Origin: Chryseolinea soli
Lineage (GTDB): Bacteria; Bacteroidota; Bacteroidia; Cytophagales; Cyclobacteriaceae
Assembly: GCF_003589925.1 (NCBI RefSeq)
Contig: NZ_CP032382.1
Coordinates: forward strand, 2,914,001-2,978,000
Direction: 5' to 3'
Length of the DNA: 64,000 nt
Shown here: in pieces, positions 53,303-61,961 of the stretch
Layout: every line of letters starts with the position of its first letter
Numbering within the stretch: the first letter of the stretch is position 1
The notes under the pieces: model-generated
What the model saw: the letters and a program-made list of their open reading frames with translations, nothing else
What the model was told of the DNA's origin: nothing
Databases searched by the model: none
Position numbers and translations under genes: made by a program

Positions 53303-54673
53303 TTAACTCGTCATGGCCTTCAAGACATCGTGTTGGGTAATGATGTGCACCTTCTCTTGTGCATCTCTCACCAAAACGGCTTTGTTGTCTTTGTTCAAAA
53401 GCGATGAAAGTACATCCAGGGTGCTGTCGGGCGCCACGAACTGCATGGGCTTGTCCATGATGTCGCCGACTTGCTTGGTTTGGAGTTGCGGGTCCTGGAT
53501 GATCTTCTCCAGCAAACTGCTGGAGCTAACGCTGCCCACGAAGTTTTCATTCTCCGTTACCGGGATCTGATCGATGCCTTCGCGGTTCATCACCAGGATG
53601 GCATCGCCCACCTTCGAGGTCTTGCTGACGGTGTACAAACTGTTCTTGCCATTGCGGCTGGCAATGATCTCGCGGGCCGACCCGAACGAACGGGTTTCGA
53701 GGAAACCGTGGTCCTTCATCCATTGGTCGTTGTAGACCTTGGCCAGGTAGCGCGTGCCATGATCGGGAAGAAGGATCACCATCATATCGTCCTTCTTCAA
53801 ATGTTCGCGCGCATATTCCAGTGCGCCGTGGATCGCCGAACCGCTGGACCATCCCACGAACAAACCTTCCTCACGCGACAGCCGGCGTGCACCAATGGCA
53901 CCATCCTTGTCGGTCACCTTGATGAAGTGATCGATCACATTGAAGTTTACGTTCTTGGGCAGAATGTCTTCGCCAAAACCTTCGGTGAGATAAGGATAGA
54001 TCTCGTTCTCGTCGAAGATGCCGGTCTCTTTATATTTTTTGAACACGGAACCGTAGGTGTCGATGCCGACGGTGACCAGCTTGGGATTTTGTTCTTTCAG
54101 ATACTTGGCGGTGCCACACATGGAGCCACCGGTGCCGACCGTCGCCACATAGTGTGTGATCTTGCCTTCGGTTTGTTTCCAGATCTCGGGTCCCGTGGTT
54201 TCGTAGTGCGCTGCCGTGTTGCTTAGGTTATCGTATTGATTGGGATAAAACGAGTTGGCGATCTCCTTGTTGAGCTTGCGCGCAATGGAGTAGTAGGAGC
54301 GTGGATCGTCAGGGGCCACGTTGGTAGGGCACACGATGACTTCCGCGCCAACGGATTTCAGGATGTTGATCTTTTCTTGTGATTGTTTATCGGCCATCGT
54401 AAAGATGCAGCGATAGCCTTTTGCGGCCGCGGCCAGCGCCAGTCCCATGCCCGTGTTGCCGGACGTGCCTTCAATGATCGTTCCACCGGGTTTGAGGAGG
54501 CCTGCCTTTTCGGCGTCTTCCACCATTTTCAGAGCCATGCGATCTTTAGTGGAGTTCCCGGGATTAAAGTATTCCACTTTCGCCAGGATGGTTCCGGCGA
54601 TACCTTTCGTCATTTTGTTCAGCCGCACCATGGGGGTGTTCCCGATGGTTTCAATGATGGAATTGTAGATCAT
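53303..54673 (-). CDS. Cystathionine beta-synthase with CBS-pair
   Basis: A 456-residue PLP enzyme. The N-terminal catalytic domain (about 1-320) has the PLP lysine Lys43 in NPGNSTKDRMALKM, the phosphate-binding loop SGNTGMGLALA and GTGGSMCGTAKYLKEQ. The C terminus (about 340-456) holds two CBS motifs (KVGDAILVMNREGIDQIPV, VGDIMDKPMQFVAPDSTLDVL), as in eukaryote-type cystathionine beta-synthase. It condenses serine and homocysteine to cystathionine; cysteine synthase activity is the alternative. The CBS pair may bind S-adenosylmethionine or an adenine nucleotide. On the minus strand TAATTTTG (54703-54696) is an exact -7 element about 23 bases upstream of the ATG. Confidence 0.93.
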   Translation of the reverse strand: MIYNSIIETIGNTPMVRLNKMTKGIAGTILAKVEYFNPGNSTKDRMALKMVEDAEKAGLLKPGGTIIEGTSGNTGMGLALAAAAKGYRCIFTMADKQSQEKINILKSVGAEVIVCPTNVAPDDPRSYYSIARKLNKEIANSFYPNQYDNLSNTAAHYETTGPEIWKQTEGKITHYVATVGTGGSMCGTAKYLKEQNPKLVTVGIDTYGSVFKKYKETGIFDENEIYPYLTEGFGEDILPKNVNFNVIDHFIKVTDKDGAIGARRLSREEGLFVGWSSGSAIHGALEYAREHLKKDDMMVILLPDHGTRYLAKVYNDQWMKDHGFLETRSFGSAREIIASRNGKNSLYTVSKTSKVGDAILVMNREGIDQIPVTENENFVGSVSSSSLLEKIIQDPQLQTKQVGDIMDKPMQFVAPDSTLDVLSSLLNKDNKAVLVRDAQEKVHIITQHDVLKAMTS

Positions 54674-54695
54674 GCTCCGCGTTTTAATAGAGGGA

Positions 54696-54727
54696 CAAAA
54701 TTACGGAAAATTATAGCGCGATGTCAG
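54696..54727 (-). promoter_or_regulatory. Candidate promoter of cystathionine beta-synthase
   Basis: An exact -7 element TAATTTTG on the minus strand (54703-54696) with only a CTG (54727-54725) at the -33 position, 21 bases away. The start would be near 54690, about 17 bases before the ATG. Confidence 0.4.
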
Positions 54728-54788
54728 GAAAAGGGATGGGAGGAAGCAAGGGAAAATGCCCGTTTTCAGGCCTTTTCGGAGGACTTTG

Positions 54789-55712
54789 TTACTTGGCTCC
54801 GGCCAGGAGGTAGAGCACCGCCATGCGCACGGCAACGCCGTTTTCCACCTGGTCCAGGATGATGGAATGCGGCGAATCGGCGGCATCGCTGGTCAGTTCG
54901 ACGCCCCGGTTGATGGGGCCGGGGTGCATGATGATGATCTGCTTTTTGAGACCGTCCAACATCCGCTTGTTGATGCCATAATACAGCGAATATTCGCGCA
55001 GGGAAGGGAAATATTTAATCTGCTGGCGCTCCAGCTGGATGCGCAGCACGTTGGCCACATCGCACCATTGCAGGGCTTTTTTGACATCCAGCTCCACCTC
55101 CACGCCCAGTTGGGCAATGAACTTGGGCAACAGGGTTGGCGGGCCGCACACCATCACTTTGGCGCCCAGCTTTTTCAAAGCGAAGATATTGGAGAGCGCC
55201 ACCCGCGAATGCAGGATGTCGCCGATGATGGCGATCTTTTTACCCGCCAGGTCGCCCAGTTTTTCCCGGATCGAAAAGGCGTCGAGCAGGGCTTGGGTGG
55301 GGTGTTCGTGGGTGCCGTCGCCGGCGTTCACGATGTTGGCGGAAATGTGTTTGGCCAGGTAATGCGGTGCCCCGGGACTCGCGTGGCGCATCACGATCAT
55401 GTCCACCTTCATCGCCAAGATGTTGTTGACGGTATCCAGCAGCGTCTCTCCCTTTTTCACGGAACTGTTGGAGGCCGAAAAGTTGATGACGTCGGCCGAC
55501 AATCGTTTTTGGGCCAGTTCGAACGAGAGACGGGTACGTGTGGAGTTTTCGAAAAATACGTTGGCGATGGTCACATCCCGCAACGAGGGCACTTTCTTGA
55601 TGGGGCGGTTGATGACCTCTTTGAAATTGTCGGCGGTCTCAAAAATAAGTTCAATGTCTTCCGGGGTGATGTCTTTGATACCAAGCAGGTGTTTTTGACT
55701 GAGTTTAGACAT
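54789..55712 (-). CDS. pyrB: Aspartate carbamoyltransferase catalytic subunit
   Basis: A 307-residue enzyme of pyrimidine synthesis, joining carbamoyl phosphate and aspartate. The carbamoyl-phosphate motif is Ser57-Thr-Arg-Thr-Arg61 in FFENSTRTRLSFELA. Further marks are GDGTHEHPTQALLDAFS, IIGDILHSRVALSNI and IIIMHPGPINRGVEL. Length fits a catalytic chain. No pyrI regulatory gene is next to it, so it probably belongs to the class without regulatory chains. It starts 5 bases after pyrR, clearly in one operon. Confidence 0.97.
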   Translation of the reverse strand: MSKLSQKHLLGIKDITPEDIELIFETADNFKEVINRPIKKVPSLRDVTIANVFFENSTRTRLSFELAQKRLSADVINFSASNSSVKKGETLLDTVNNILAMKVDMIVMRHASPGAPHYLAKHISANIVNAGDGTHEHPTQALLDAFSIREKLGDLAGKKIAIIGDILHSRVALSNIFALKKLGAKVMVCGPPTLLPKFIAQLGVEVELDVKKALQWCDVANVLRIQLERQQIKYFPSLREYSLYYGINKRMLDGLKKQIIIMHPGPINRGVELTSDAADSPHSIILDQVENGVAVRMAVLYLLAGAK

Positions 55713-55717
55713 AGACC

Positions 55718-56260
55718 TTAATCCTTGTTGATCAACCAGATTTTATTTTGCTTATGACCTTGGGCTTCCAGCTCCACCAGCACGCGCTGCGACGTGAGGG
55801 TATTTACCACTTTGCCGATGTAGTCGGCGGCGATGGGCAATTCGCGGTTGTATTTGCGATCGATGAGTACCAGCAGTTCCACGGTGGCGGGCCGGCCAAA
55901 GGCGATCATGGCATCCATGGCTGCGCGGATAGACCGGCCTGTGAACAACACGTCGTCTACCAGTACCACTTTTTTGCCTTCGATGATAAACGGAACGCGG
56001 GTTTCGTTGGCTTTGACGGGGGTCTCGCGGCGTCTGAAATCGTCGCGATAGAACGTGGCATCCAGGTAGCCCAATAAAATGGTCTTACCCGTGTCCTGCT
56101 CTAATTTCCGGTGGATGATCTCGGCCAGGAAAATGCCCCGGGGCTGCATGCCGATGATGACCGTATCCGCGAAATCGTTGTGATTTTCAATTAATTGCTG
56201 GCAAAGACGCCTTATGGTAATGTCCAGGAGATCGGTGTCGAGGATGAGTTTTTTCTGCAT
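55718..56260 (-). CDS. pyrR: PyrR bifunctional regulator / uracil phosphoribosyltransferase
   Basis: A 180-residue type I phosphoribosyltransferase. The PRPP loop is at residues 97-110 (KVVLVDDVLFTGRS), and IGMQPRGIFLAEIIH is the family's N-terminal motif. In Firmicutes PyrR binds pyr mRNA and promotes termination; here no hairpin pair with a T-run is seen upstream. On the minus strand TATATTTG (56278-56271) lies only 11 bases before the ATG, so the leader would be a few bases at most. It probably serves here as a uracil salvage enzyme, or regulates elsewhere. It heads the pyrR-pyrB operon. Confidence 0.93.
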   Translation of the reverse strand: MQKKLILDTDLLDITIRRLCQQLIENHNDFADTVIIGMQPRGIFLAEIIHRKLEQDTGKTILLGYLDATFYRDDFRRRETPVKANETRVPFIIEGKKVVLVDDVLFTGRSIRAAMDAMIAFGRPATVELLVLIDRKYNRELPIAADYIGKVVNTLTSQRVLVELEAQGHKQNKIWLINKD

Positions 56261-56339
56261 AATTGCCAGGCAAATATAATAATTACCGAAAGATAAATCC
56301 CCGGACGCCCAGCAGGTAATAAAAAAAGGCTGTGCGGAC

Positions 56340-57443
56340 CTACTTCAACATTTCCGCCAATCGCTTTCGCAACTCTTCGCCGCGAAGAGATTTGGCCACG
56401 ATAACGCCCTTGTCGTCGATGAGAAAGTTCATGGGGATGCCATTGACGTCATAGATCAGGGCGGCTTCATTATGGGCTCCTTTCAGGTCGCTGACCTGCG
56501 GCCACGGTAAGCTGTCGTTTTGAATGGCGGCCATCCAGGGGGCGCGCTTGTTGTCGAGGGAGACACCCAATATCTCGAATCCCTTTTTGCGAAACTCGGC
56601 GTAGGTCTTCACCAATGCAGGATTCTCCTGGCGGCACGGTCCGCACCACGAAGCCCAGAACTCGAGCAGGACGAGTTTGCCGGATACAGCCGAGAGTTTC
56701 AGTCGCGTGCCTTCGGGTGTCGACTGTTCGAAGTCGGCATAGTGATCGTTGATCTTCAGGTCGCGACTCAGCGTGAGATACCGGTGAATGTCTTTGCCGA
56801 ACGAGGTTTGTTTGTTGGCCTCGGTAAAATGATCATACAATTCCTGGGTGGCTTCCCTTCCATACGTCGAACCCATGATGCTGAGAATATTCGCGCTGAC
56901 GATCGATTCGGGGTGATCGCGCAGGAAAGTTATCGAGCGATTCTGCAAGGCGGTTTCGGCGGCGCGCAATTGTGTCATCAACATTGTTGTGTCGGCCTTG
57001 GCTTGTGATATGGGAGAATAGATAAGTCTTCTCAGGCTGTCTACTTCCTCCCGGCCGGGGTCGAGGAATGCTTCATACTGATCATTCACTTGCTGTGTTG
57101 CAGATCCTGTTATCGTTGTGCCTCTGAATTTTCCTTTCTCGCCCGTAAGCGTTAGCGCAGCAGGTTCGGCCCAAAAGAATTTATAGTCGGTGTAGTTCTT
57201 CGTATGCAGGATCATTTGTGCCGCCGGCAAGGAATCGGGAAATGGACCTTCGATCTGAAAATGATCATGCATGACCTGTGCTGAATCCAATACATGATCA
57301 TTATACTCAAGGAAAAACCACGTGCTGTCGGCAAACCCGTTCACCTGTGCTTGAATAGAAAATGTTGATGGTGCGTCGCTTTTTTTCTGATGACAGGCAA
57401 CGGCCGCCCAAACGATGGCGGCGAAGAGTATTTTTTTTGACAT
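56340..57443 (-). CDS. TlpA-family thiol-disulfide lipoprotein (DUF4369 type)
   Basis: A 367-residue periplasmic lipoprotein. The lipobox gives Cys17 (AAVACHQKKS). Residues about 28-140 match the DUF4369 domain (FSIQAQVNGFADSTWFFLEYN, FQIEGPF). The C-terminal ~140 residues form a thioredoxin fold of the TlpA/ResA type with the active site Cys267-Gly-Pro-Cys270 (WASWCGPCRQENP) and a cis-Pro in NGIPMNFLIDDKG. It should reduce or isomerise disulfides of exported proteins. It is monocistronic and lies divergent from the small gene at 57654. Confidence 0.92.
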   Translation of the reverse strand: MSKKILFAAIVWAAVACHQKKSDAPSTFSIQAQVNGFADSTWFFLEYNDHVLDSAQVMHDHFQIEGPFPDSLPAAQMILHTKNYTDYKFFWAEPAALTLTGEKGKFRGTTITGSATQQVNDQYEAFLDPGREEVDSLRRLIYSPISQAKADTTMLMTQLRAAETALQNRSITFLRDHPESIVSANILSIMGSTYGREATQELYDHFTEANKQTSFGKDIHRYLTLSRDLKINDHYADFEQSTPEGTRLKLSAVSGKLVLLEFWASWCGPCRQENPALVKTYAEFRKKGFEILGVSLDNKRAPWMAAIQNDSLPWPQVSDLKGAHNEAALIYDVNGIPMNFLIDDKGVIVAKSLRGEELRKRLAEMLK

Positions 57444-57477
57444 GAGTCAATCTATTAAAAGCTGAAATGAATTCCTA

Positions 57478-57491
57478 ATCCTTTGAAGGAT
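57478..57491. promoter_or_regulatory. Palindrome in the divergent intergenic region (ATCCTT-TG-AAGGAT)
   Basis: A 14-base near-perfect palindrome between the divergent TlpA gene and the small gene at 57654. It could be an operator or chance; there is no T-run, so it is not a terminator. Confidence 0.25.
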
Positions 57492-57653
57492 GCACGACCA
57501 TAGAAAAAAGTTTTCCACTACCGAAGTTAATGACGGGACTCTATACCCGTTTTCTAAGAACCACGCAAGCATGGTTTTCTGCCGATTTTGTGAACTGCAA
57601 AAAACTTTCAGAGGATCGGGTCACATTTGAAGCGTTTAACGAATGGAAGCGAT

Positions 57654-58103
57654 ATGACGAACGCAAACCTATTTTTTGTGAGCAAACTACCGAACACGGG
57701 CGGGCTAGACACCCTTCATATTCTCGGACCTTCCTATTTCGACCGAATCGACAGAAAACAACTGGACAACATCACGGACGACCTACACGACATCGTGCTG
57801 ACCTTCTCGTTTATCAAAGGCTCGATGCCCTTGCGCAACTACCTTTTTCTAACACACATGCCACACCTGCTAAAGCGCATCCGCCCCGATGCGTTGGCCT
57901 GCCTGGTGAATCGCTACTATTGGTTGAAGAAATTCAGCGTTCACTACGAGAAGCGCGATAAAAAATTCGGGCTCTTGCAAAAGCAGATCGTGTCCATCAT
58001 CGAAACCATCGACCACAACTTCCCGAACTTCGATTGGGACATCATTCAAGACATCCAACACCACATCCGCCAGGGCGACAACCGGCTGGAACGGGATGAG
58101 TGA
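57654..58103 (+). CDS. Hypothetical cytoplasmic protein
   Basis: A 149-residue protein of no recognised family. The ATG at 57654 (MTNANLFFVSKLPNTGG) was preferred over a TTG nine codons earlier. It has no signal peptide or membrane segment. The sequence is rich in His, Arg, Asp and aromatic residues, predicted helical in its second half (HMPHLLKRIRPDALACLVNRYYWLKKFSVHYEKRDKKFGLLQKQIVSI is the longest helix region, given here by its edges at residues about 70-118). It ends in a charged tail (HHIRQGDNRLERDE). It stands alone between divergent and convergent genes. Coding is supported by length, start and Bacteroidetes-like codon use only. Confidence 0.55.
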   Translation: MTNANLFFVSKLPNTGGLDTLHILGPSYFDRIDRKQLDNITDDLHDIVLTFSFIKGSMPLRNYLFLTHMPHLLKRIRPDALACLVNRYYWLKKFSVHYEKRDKKFGLLQKQIVSIIETIDHNFPNFDWDIIQDIQHHIRQGDNRLERDE

Positions 58104-58122
58104 TCGTACACTACGCTGTTGC

Positions 58123-59646
58123 CTATTGATACGTGATCTTGTTGATGTAGAACACCCTGCGTTTTCCTGAAGGGCCCGTGATCTCCTGCACACCGTAGGC
58201 ATAAAAATAGCCGTTGTACCAATACTCCAGCTTATTGATGTCGCTTTGATCGCGCTTCACAATTTCATTGGTCGAGTGCGTACGAATGGGTTCAAACGTT
58301 TTGCCCTCCAGCACTTCATTGTTCTGGATGATCTTGGTGCGTAACTGATTCTCGAAAAGGTAGAGCAGTACAATTTTGTCTTTCTTTACTTCCAGCTTTA
58401 CAAACTGTTCCAGCGTGTAGGTGCGAACGTCGTTGATCTCAAAACTGTTGTCCCACAACAACCTGCCCTGGTGGTCGAAGCCCATCACCACGGCGTGGGT
58501 ATATTGATAGCCATCGAAGATACGACCATCGCGGATCATGGAACCATTGAAGTAGGGGTTGCCAAACGAGCCATATCCCGATGAGATGGTGGTGTAGTGT
58601 GGATAGAAGGCTTCGCCGAGCAACACGTATTGATTATTATAAGGCACGATCTCGTGCACGAGGAAGCGGTAGTTGAATTTTATTTTTTTGCCTTTGATCT
58701 TCCGTCGCTGGATGCGTTCCTTCACCCGCGCCTCACGTTTGGCTTTCATGTATTTGAAGAAGTTCTCCAGGTCGCCATAACCATAGTAGCGCAGTCTTTC
58801 CGCTCCCTTCTCGTCGACGCTGGCCAGGAAAAGACCGCGCGAATATTCGGAGTTGCGCGCGCCGTAGACGCCGGCGATCAATTGCGTGTTGTCGGTGGTC
58901 TTCATGGAGCGCGCGAAGATGAGGTGCTTGCCAAGCTCCGGTCGAAGCGCAAAGTTGTTTTGAAGGTTGCCGTCCGCGTCATAGTTCTTTAGCCACACCG
59001 TTTTTTGTCCTTCAAAGTTGCGCGCACAGATCACGACATCGAACGTGGCGTCGGGATAGAGTTTGATCTGGGTGAGCTCGCCCGTTTCGTTGGCCAGGCC
59101 CGGCAGTATTTTTGATTTATGGGTGGCGAAGGAATAATACATCACCACTGGGACGTGATTATAATATCCGCCAATGAGCACGCCGTTTTTTGTCACCTGG
59201 AACTCCGAGGGCGCAAAGGGAATAAAATTGCGGATCACGTGGACGATGAATTTTCCATTGCTGTGGTCGAGTGCCACCACCTGGAAGTCGTTGCGTGTAT
59301 AGTCATAATAACGGAAAAGCAAATAGAGATAATCGCTATCGGTTTTCTTTCCCATCAGCAGGAGCTTGCGATCCACGGGGAGATAGCCCTTCCAGTCCTC
59401 GTGAAAGACGGTGTCCAGTTTGATCAACTCCAACTGGTCGGTGGGGTGTGACGCCAGGCGGCGGTAGAGATAAACGCCGTGGTCTTGTGCGGGGATGATC
59501 TCGAAGAAGTTTTCGTCGCGCGACAGCGGAAGCTCATAGCGGTTACTTTGCTGCAACTGTTGAGCAAAGCTCGGTTGCAGGCAGCAGGTCAGCAAAAGCC
59601 AAAGGACAACCCTAGTGGACTTCCACCTTAATGATGTAGAATACAT
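58123..59646 (-). CDS. Secreted protein of unknown function, paralogue of its upstream neighbour
   Basis: A 507-residue protein. The ATG at 59646 begins a signal-like N terminus with a basic stretch and hydrophobic core (VVLWLLLTCCLQPSFAQ). It then reads as a beta-rich, possibly propeller-like protein with recurring strands (DYLYLLFRYYDYTRNDFQVVALD, VPVVMYYSFATHKSKILPGLAN). It shares many positions with the 537-residue protein encoded just upstream, for example NDFxxVxLxxxN, ILPG/VLPG and WDNSFEINDV versus WDHSFKIADV. Overlap with that gene is 35 bases. Both are probably exported to the periplasm or surface and act together. No known domain was recognised. Confidence 0.72.
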   Translation of the reverse strand: MYSTSLRWKSTRVVLWLLLTCCLQPSFAQQLQQSNRYELPLSRDENFFEIIPAQDHGVYLYRRLASHPTDQLELIKLDTVFHEDWKGYLPVDRKLLLMGKKTDSDYLYLLFRYYDYTRNDFQVVALDHSNGKFIVHVIRNFIPFAPSEFQVTKNGVLIGGYYNHVPVVMYYSFATHKSKILPGLANETGELTQIKLYPDATFDVVICARNFEGQKTVWLKNYDADGNLQNNFALRPELGKHLIFARSMKTTDNTQLIAGVYGARNSEYSRGLFLASVDEKGAERLRYYGYGDLENFFKYMKAKREARVKERIQRRKIKGKKIKFNYRFLVHEIVPYNNQYVLLGEAFYPHYTTISSGYGSFGNPYFNGSMIRDGRIFDGYQYTHAVVMGFDHQGRLLWDNSFEINDVRTYTLEQFVKLEVKKDKIVLLYLFENQLRTKIIQNNEVLEGKTFEPIRTHSTNEIVKRDQSDINKLEYWYNGYFYAYGVQEITGPSGKRRVFYINKITYQ

Positions 59647-61225
59647 CGCGTACTCTATCCGCTTTCGTGACATTGCGCACGGTTTGATAGCCCCACACAT
59701 AAAAACTGTTGCCGGTCCAGTACCGCACGCTGCCTTCCCCTTCTTTTTCCGACCGTATTTCGTCTACCGGGTCACTGACCAGCATCTTTGCCGAACTTTC
59801 GGAGGCGCTGTCTTCCGATAGAACAATAGATTTCAATTTCAGTTCCGATTCCTTTTTATAGAGCAAAAAAAGCTTCTTCTCGTCCAGGTAGAAATCCGAA
59901 ACCTGCTCGATGCCCGACATCTTTACATCGGCGATTTTAAAGCTGTGATCCCACTGCACTTTACCCGTGGGATCGAAGGAGACCACCACGCTCTCCGTAG
60001 CCTTGATCTCGTCCACATTCTTGGTGTTGTTGCCGTAGGCATAGGGGCGATACATACGGCCCATTCCCGGGTAGTAATAACCGGGGTAATACGAGTTCAT
60101 CCCGTATGGACTATAATACGGATTGTAGTAATACGGGTTGGAATAATAGGGATTCATGTTCGACACGGGGTTGAATACCTCCGCCAGCAATAGGTAGCCG
60201 TGTTCATACTCCATCACTTTATACGGCTGTACATAACTGGTGAAATTGGGGATCTTGCCATCGGCCAGGTCTTGTTTGGAGCTTTCCTTGATGCGGGCGG
60301 CACGCTTTGGGCTGAGGTAGTCGAGGTAGTGCGAAAGTTGGCCAACGTCCAGGAATTTTATTTTCTGTTCGTTGAAGGGATCGATGGTCACAAAATAGAA
60401 GCCGATGGACTGTTTGGAGTTTCGTTCGCCCCAGGTGCCCAGGATGCTGAGGTCTTCGCGCGCCAGCGCGCTGGTGATACCGGCCTGCAGGGCTTTATTT
60501 TCATCGATGGGGACAAGGTCTTCCAGGAGTTGCTTGCCGGTGTCGTCGAACGTGCGGAACACCAGCTTGCGATTTTCCTTTGAGCCGCCGCGGTCGATGA
60601 GCACGGTGTTGAAAGTCTGGTTTAGGTTGGTCCGCAGGTCCACCAATTCCGTGTCTTTTTGAAAGAAGCCGGGTAGGACGCGGATGTGATTGTTGGGAAG
60701 CTCGAACAGCAACACGGCGGGTTCGTTGTTCACATAGCCCCCGAAGATGAAGTTGCTGCCGGCCTTGATAAAGTGTGTCAGCTTGAAATCCAGGTCGGGT
60801 TTGAAATGATGTTTGACGTTCTCCCAGGTTTTGAGATTGATCTCCACGATCTCGAAATCATTTTTGTTGGTCTCACCCGTGCGGTAGAGCAAGAACAGCG
60901 TTCCCAGTGTCACTTCATAGCCGATCATCTTGTTGCGGCTGTTCACTTCCAGTTCGATGGTCTTCTTTTCCTGCAGGGCGGTGTCCAGCAAAATGAGCTC
61001 CCAGATCTTGTTGTTGTTCTGGAATTTGTCGCGTTCGCGAAAAAGCGCCAGCCCGTCGTCCACCAGCGGAATGACATTGAAGTAATCGTCCGACATTTTC
61101 TGATGCCGCTCAAAGCGATGCGTCTGCACCAATTGGGCAACGGAGGCCTGGGCGGCGCAGAGGAGGGCCATGAGCAAAAGCATGCCGACCGTGAAGGACG
61201 ATGTGTTCCGGGGGAAAGGGCGCAT
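59612..61225 (-). CDS. Secreted protein of unknown function with Tyr/Asn/Pro-rich loop
   Basis: A 537-residue paralogue of the next gene. A signal peptide (SFTVGMLLLMALLCAAQASVA) is followed by a beta-rich body. Residues about 355-403 form a low-complexity insert of NPYY, NPYYY, SPYG and PGYYYPG units rich in Tyr, Asn, Pro and Gly, not present in that form in the paralogue. The rest includes VVSFDPTGKVQWDHSFKIADVKM and a C-terminal SFYVWGYQTVRNVTKADRVRDVFYIIK. It starts 11 bases after the EVE-domain gene and overlaps the paralogue by 35 bases, so the three are an operon. No domain recognised. Confidence 0.72.
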   Translation of the reverse strand: MRPFPRNTSSFTVGMLLLMALLCAAQASVAQLVQTHRFERHQKMSDDYFNVIPLVDDGLALFRERDKFQNNNKIWELILLDTALQEKKTIELEVNSRNKMIGYEVTLGTLFLLYRTGETNKNDFEIVEINLKTWENVKHHFKPDLDFKLTHFIKAGSNFIFGGYVNNEPAVLLFELPNNHIRVLPGFFQKDTELVDLRTNLNQTFNTVLIDRGGSKENRKLVFRTFDDTGKQLLEDLVPIDENKALQAGITSALAREDLSILGTWGERNSKQSIGFYFVTIDPFNEQKIKFLDVGQLSHYLDYLSPKRAARIKESSKQDLADGKIPNFTSYVQPYKVMEYEHGYLLLAEVFNPVSNMNPYYSNPYYYNPYYSPYGMNSYYPGYYYPGMGRMYRPYAYGNNTKNVDEIKATESVVVSFDPTGKVQWDHSFKIADVKMSGIEQVSDFYLDEKKLFLLYKKESELKLKSIVLSEDSASESSAKMLVSDPVDEIRSEKEGEGSVRYWTGNSFYVWGYQTVRNVTKADRVRDVFYIIKVEVH

Positions 61226-61236
61226 CGGGTATTTTT

Positions 61237-61647
61237 TTAGTTTACTTTTTTCTCACTGAGGGCAACGATCATATCGAATTCCGCGGCCGTTACCGGCTGC
61301 ACCGACAGGCGTGAGGATTTCACCAGCACCATGTCGGCCAGGCGCTTGTCGGCTTTCACCTCGGCCAGTGTGACGGGCCGCTTTAGTTTTTTTTCGGGGG
61401 ATATCTCTACCGCAACCCAATCCTTGTCCTTGGGGTCGGGATAGTTTTCCTTTGTGATCTTGGCAATGCCCACCACAGCCTTGTCGTCCATGCTGTGATA
61501 GATAAAGGCCAGGTCGCCTTTTTTCATTGCTTTCAAATTGTTGCGTGCCTGGAAGTTTCTCACGCCATCCCAACCCGTCTTTTTGTCGCGCACCAGGTCG
61601 TCCCATGAAAAGGTGCTGGGTTCGGTTTTCATCAGCCAATAGTTCAT
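61237..61647 (-). CDS. EVE-domain protein
   Basis: A 136-residue single-domain protein of the EVE/PUA-like superfamily. The N terminus NYWLMKTEPSTFSWDDL and DGVRNFQARNNLKAMKKGDLAFIYHS are the family's signature, followed by AVVGIAKITKENYPDP and VTLAEVKADKRLADMVLVKSSRLSVQPV. EVE domains bind modified bases in RNA or DNA, such as methylated cytosine or thymidine-derived modifications in tRNA. Here it is the first gene of an operon with two secreted proteins, which gives no hint of its partner. Confidence 0.93.
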   Translation of the reverse strand: MNYWLMKTEPSTFSWDDLVRDKKTGWDGVRNFQARNNLKAMKKGDLAFIYHSMDDKAVVGIAKITKENYPDPKDKDWVAVEISPEKKLKRPVTLAEVKADKRLADMVLVKSSRLSVQPVTAAEFDMIVALSEKKVN

Positions 61648-61961
61648 ATTCGTTCGTCGGTTAAGTCATACAAAATAGTAAATAGTCTTTGTATTTTCTT
61701 GTTGCAGAATCCAAAATGAAAGCGTGAGCCTTCGCGGAGAAGATGCGCAGTCCGTTGTTTTTCCACACCTCCTTCAACATTTAAAATGCAACCCGACGAA
61801 CACGCCCCTTGGGGATGACGGCATAGGTTGGTTGCTGATCGTTGGGATGGCGTGCCGGTAACGCTATCCATCAAAGCATGAACGAGTTAGGGGTGCACAA
61901 AAAAAGAAGGGCCATGCAGCGCGCAGCGGCATGACCCTTATATTTTTTCGATGCGTCTTGA
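61648..61961. other. Gene-free interval between the EVE gene and the PurF-like gene
   Basis: About 310 bases on the promoter side of the EVE operon and the tail side of the PurF-like gene. It holds the PurF-like terminator (61899-61939) and nothing else convincing; a frame of 76 codons here has no family features. Confidence 0.5.
61899..61939 (-). terminator. Terminator of the PurF-like gene
   Basis: On the minus strand 61939-61929 pairs with 61917-61907 over 11 bp with one G-U, loop of 11 bases, followed by a run of seven T (61905-61899 read as A on the plus strand). It lies 22 bases after the stop codon. Confidence 0.85.

Noticed and set aside
57530..57961. A 143-codon frame overlapping the small gene at 57654
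   Set aside because: Rich in Thr, Arg and Pro without structure; the overlapping frame from 57654 has more protein-like composition.
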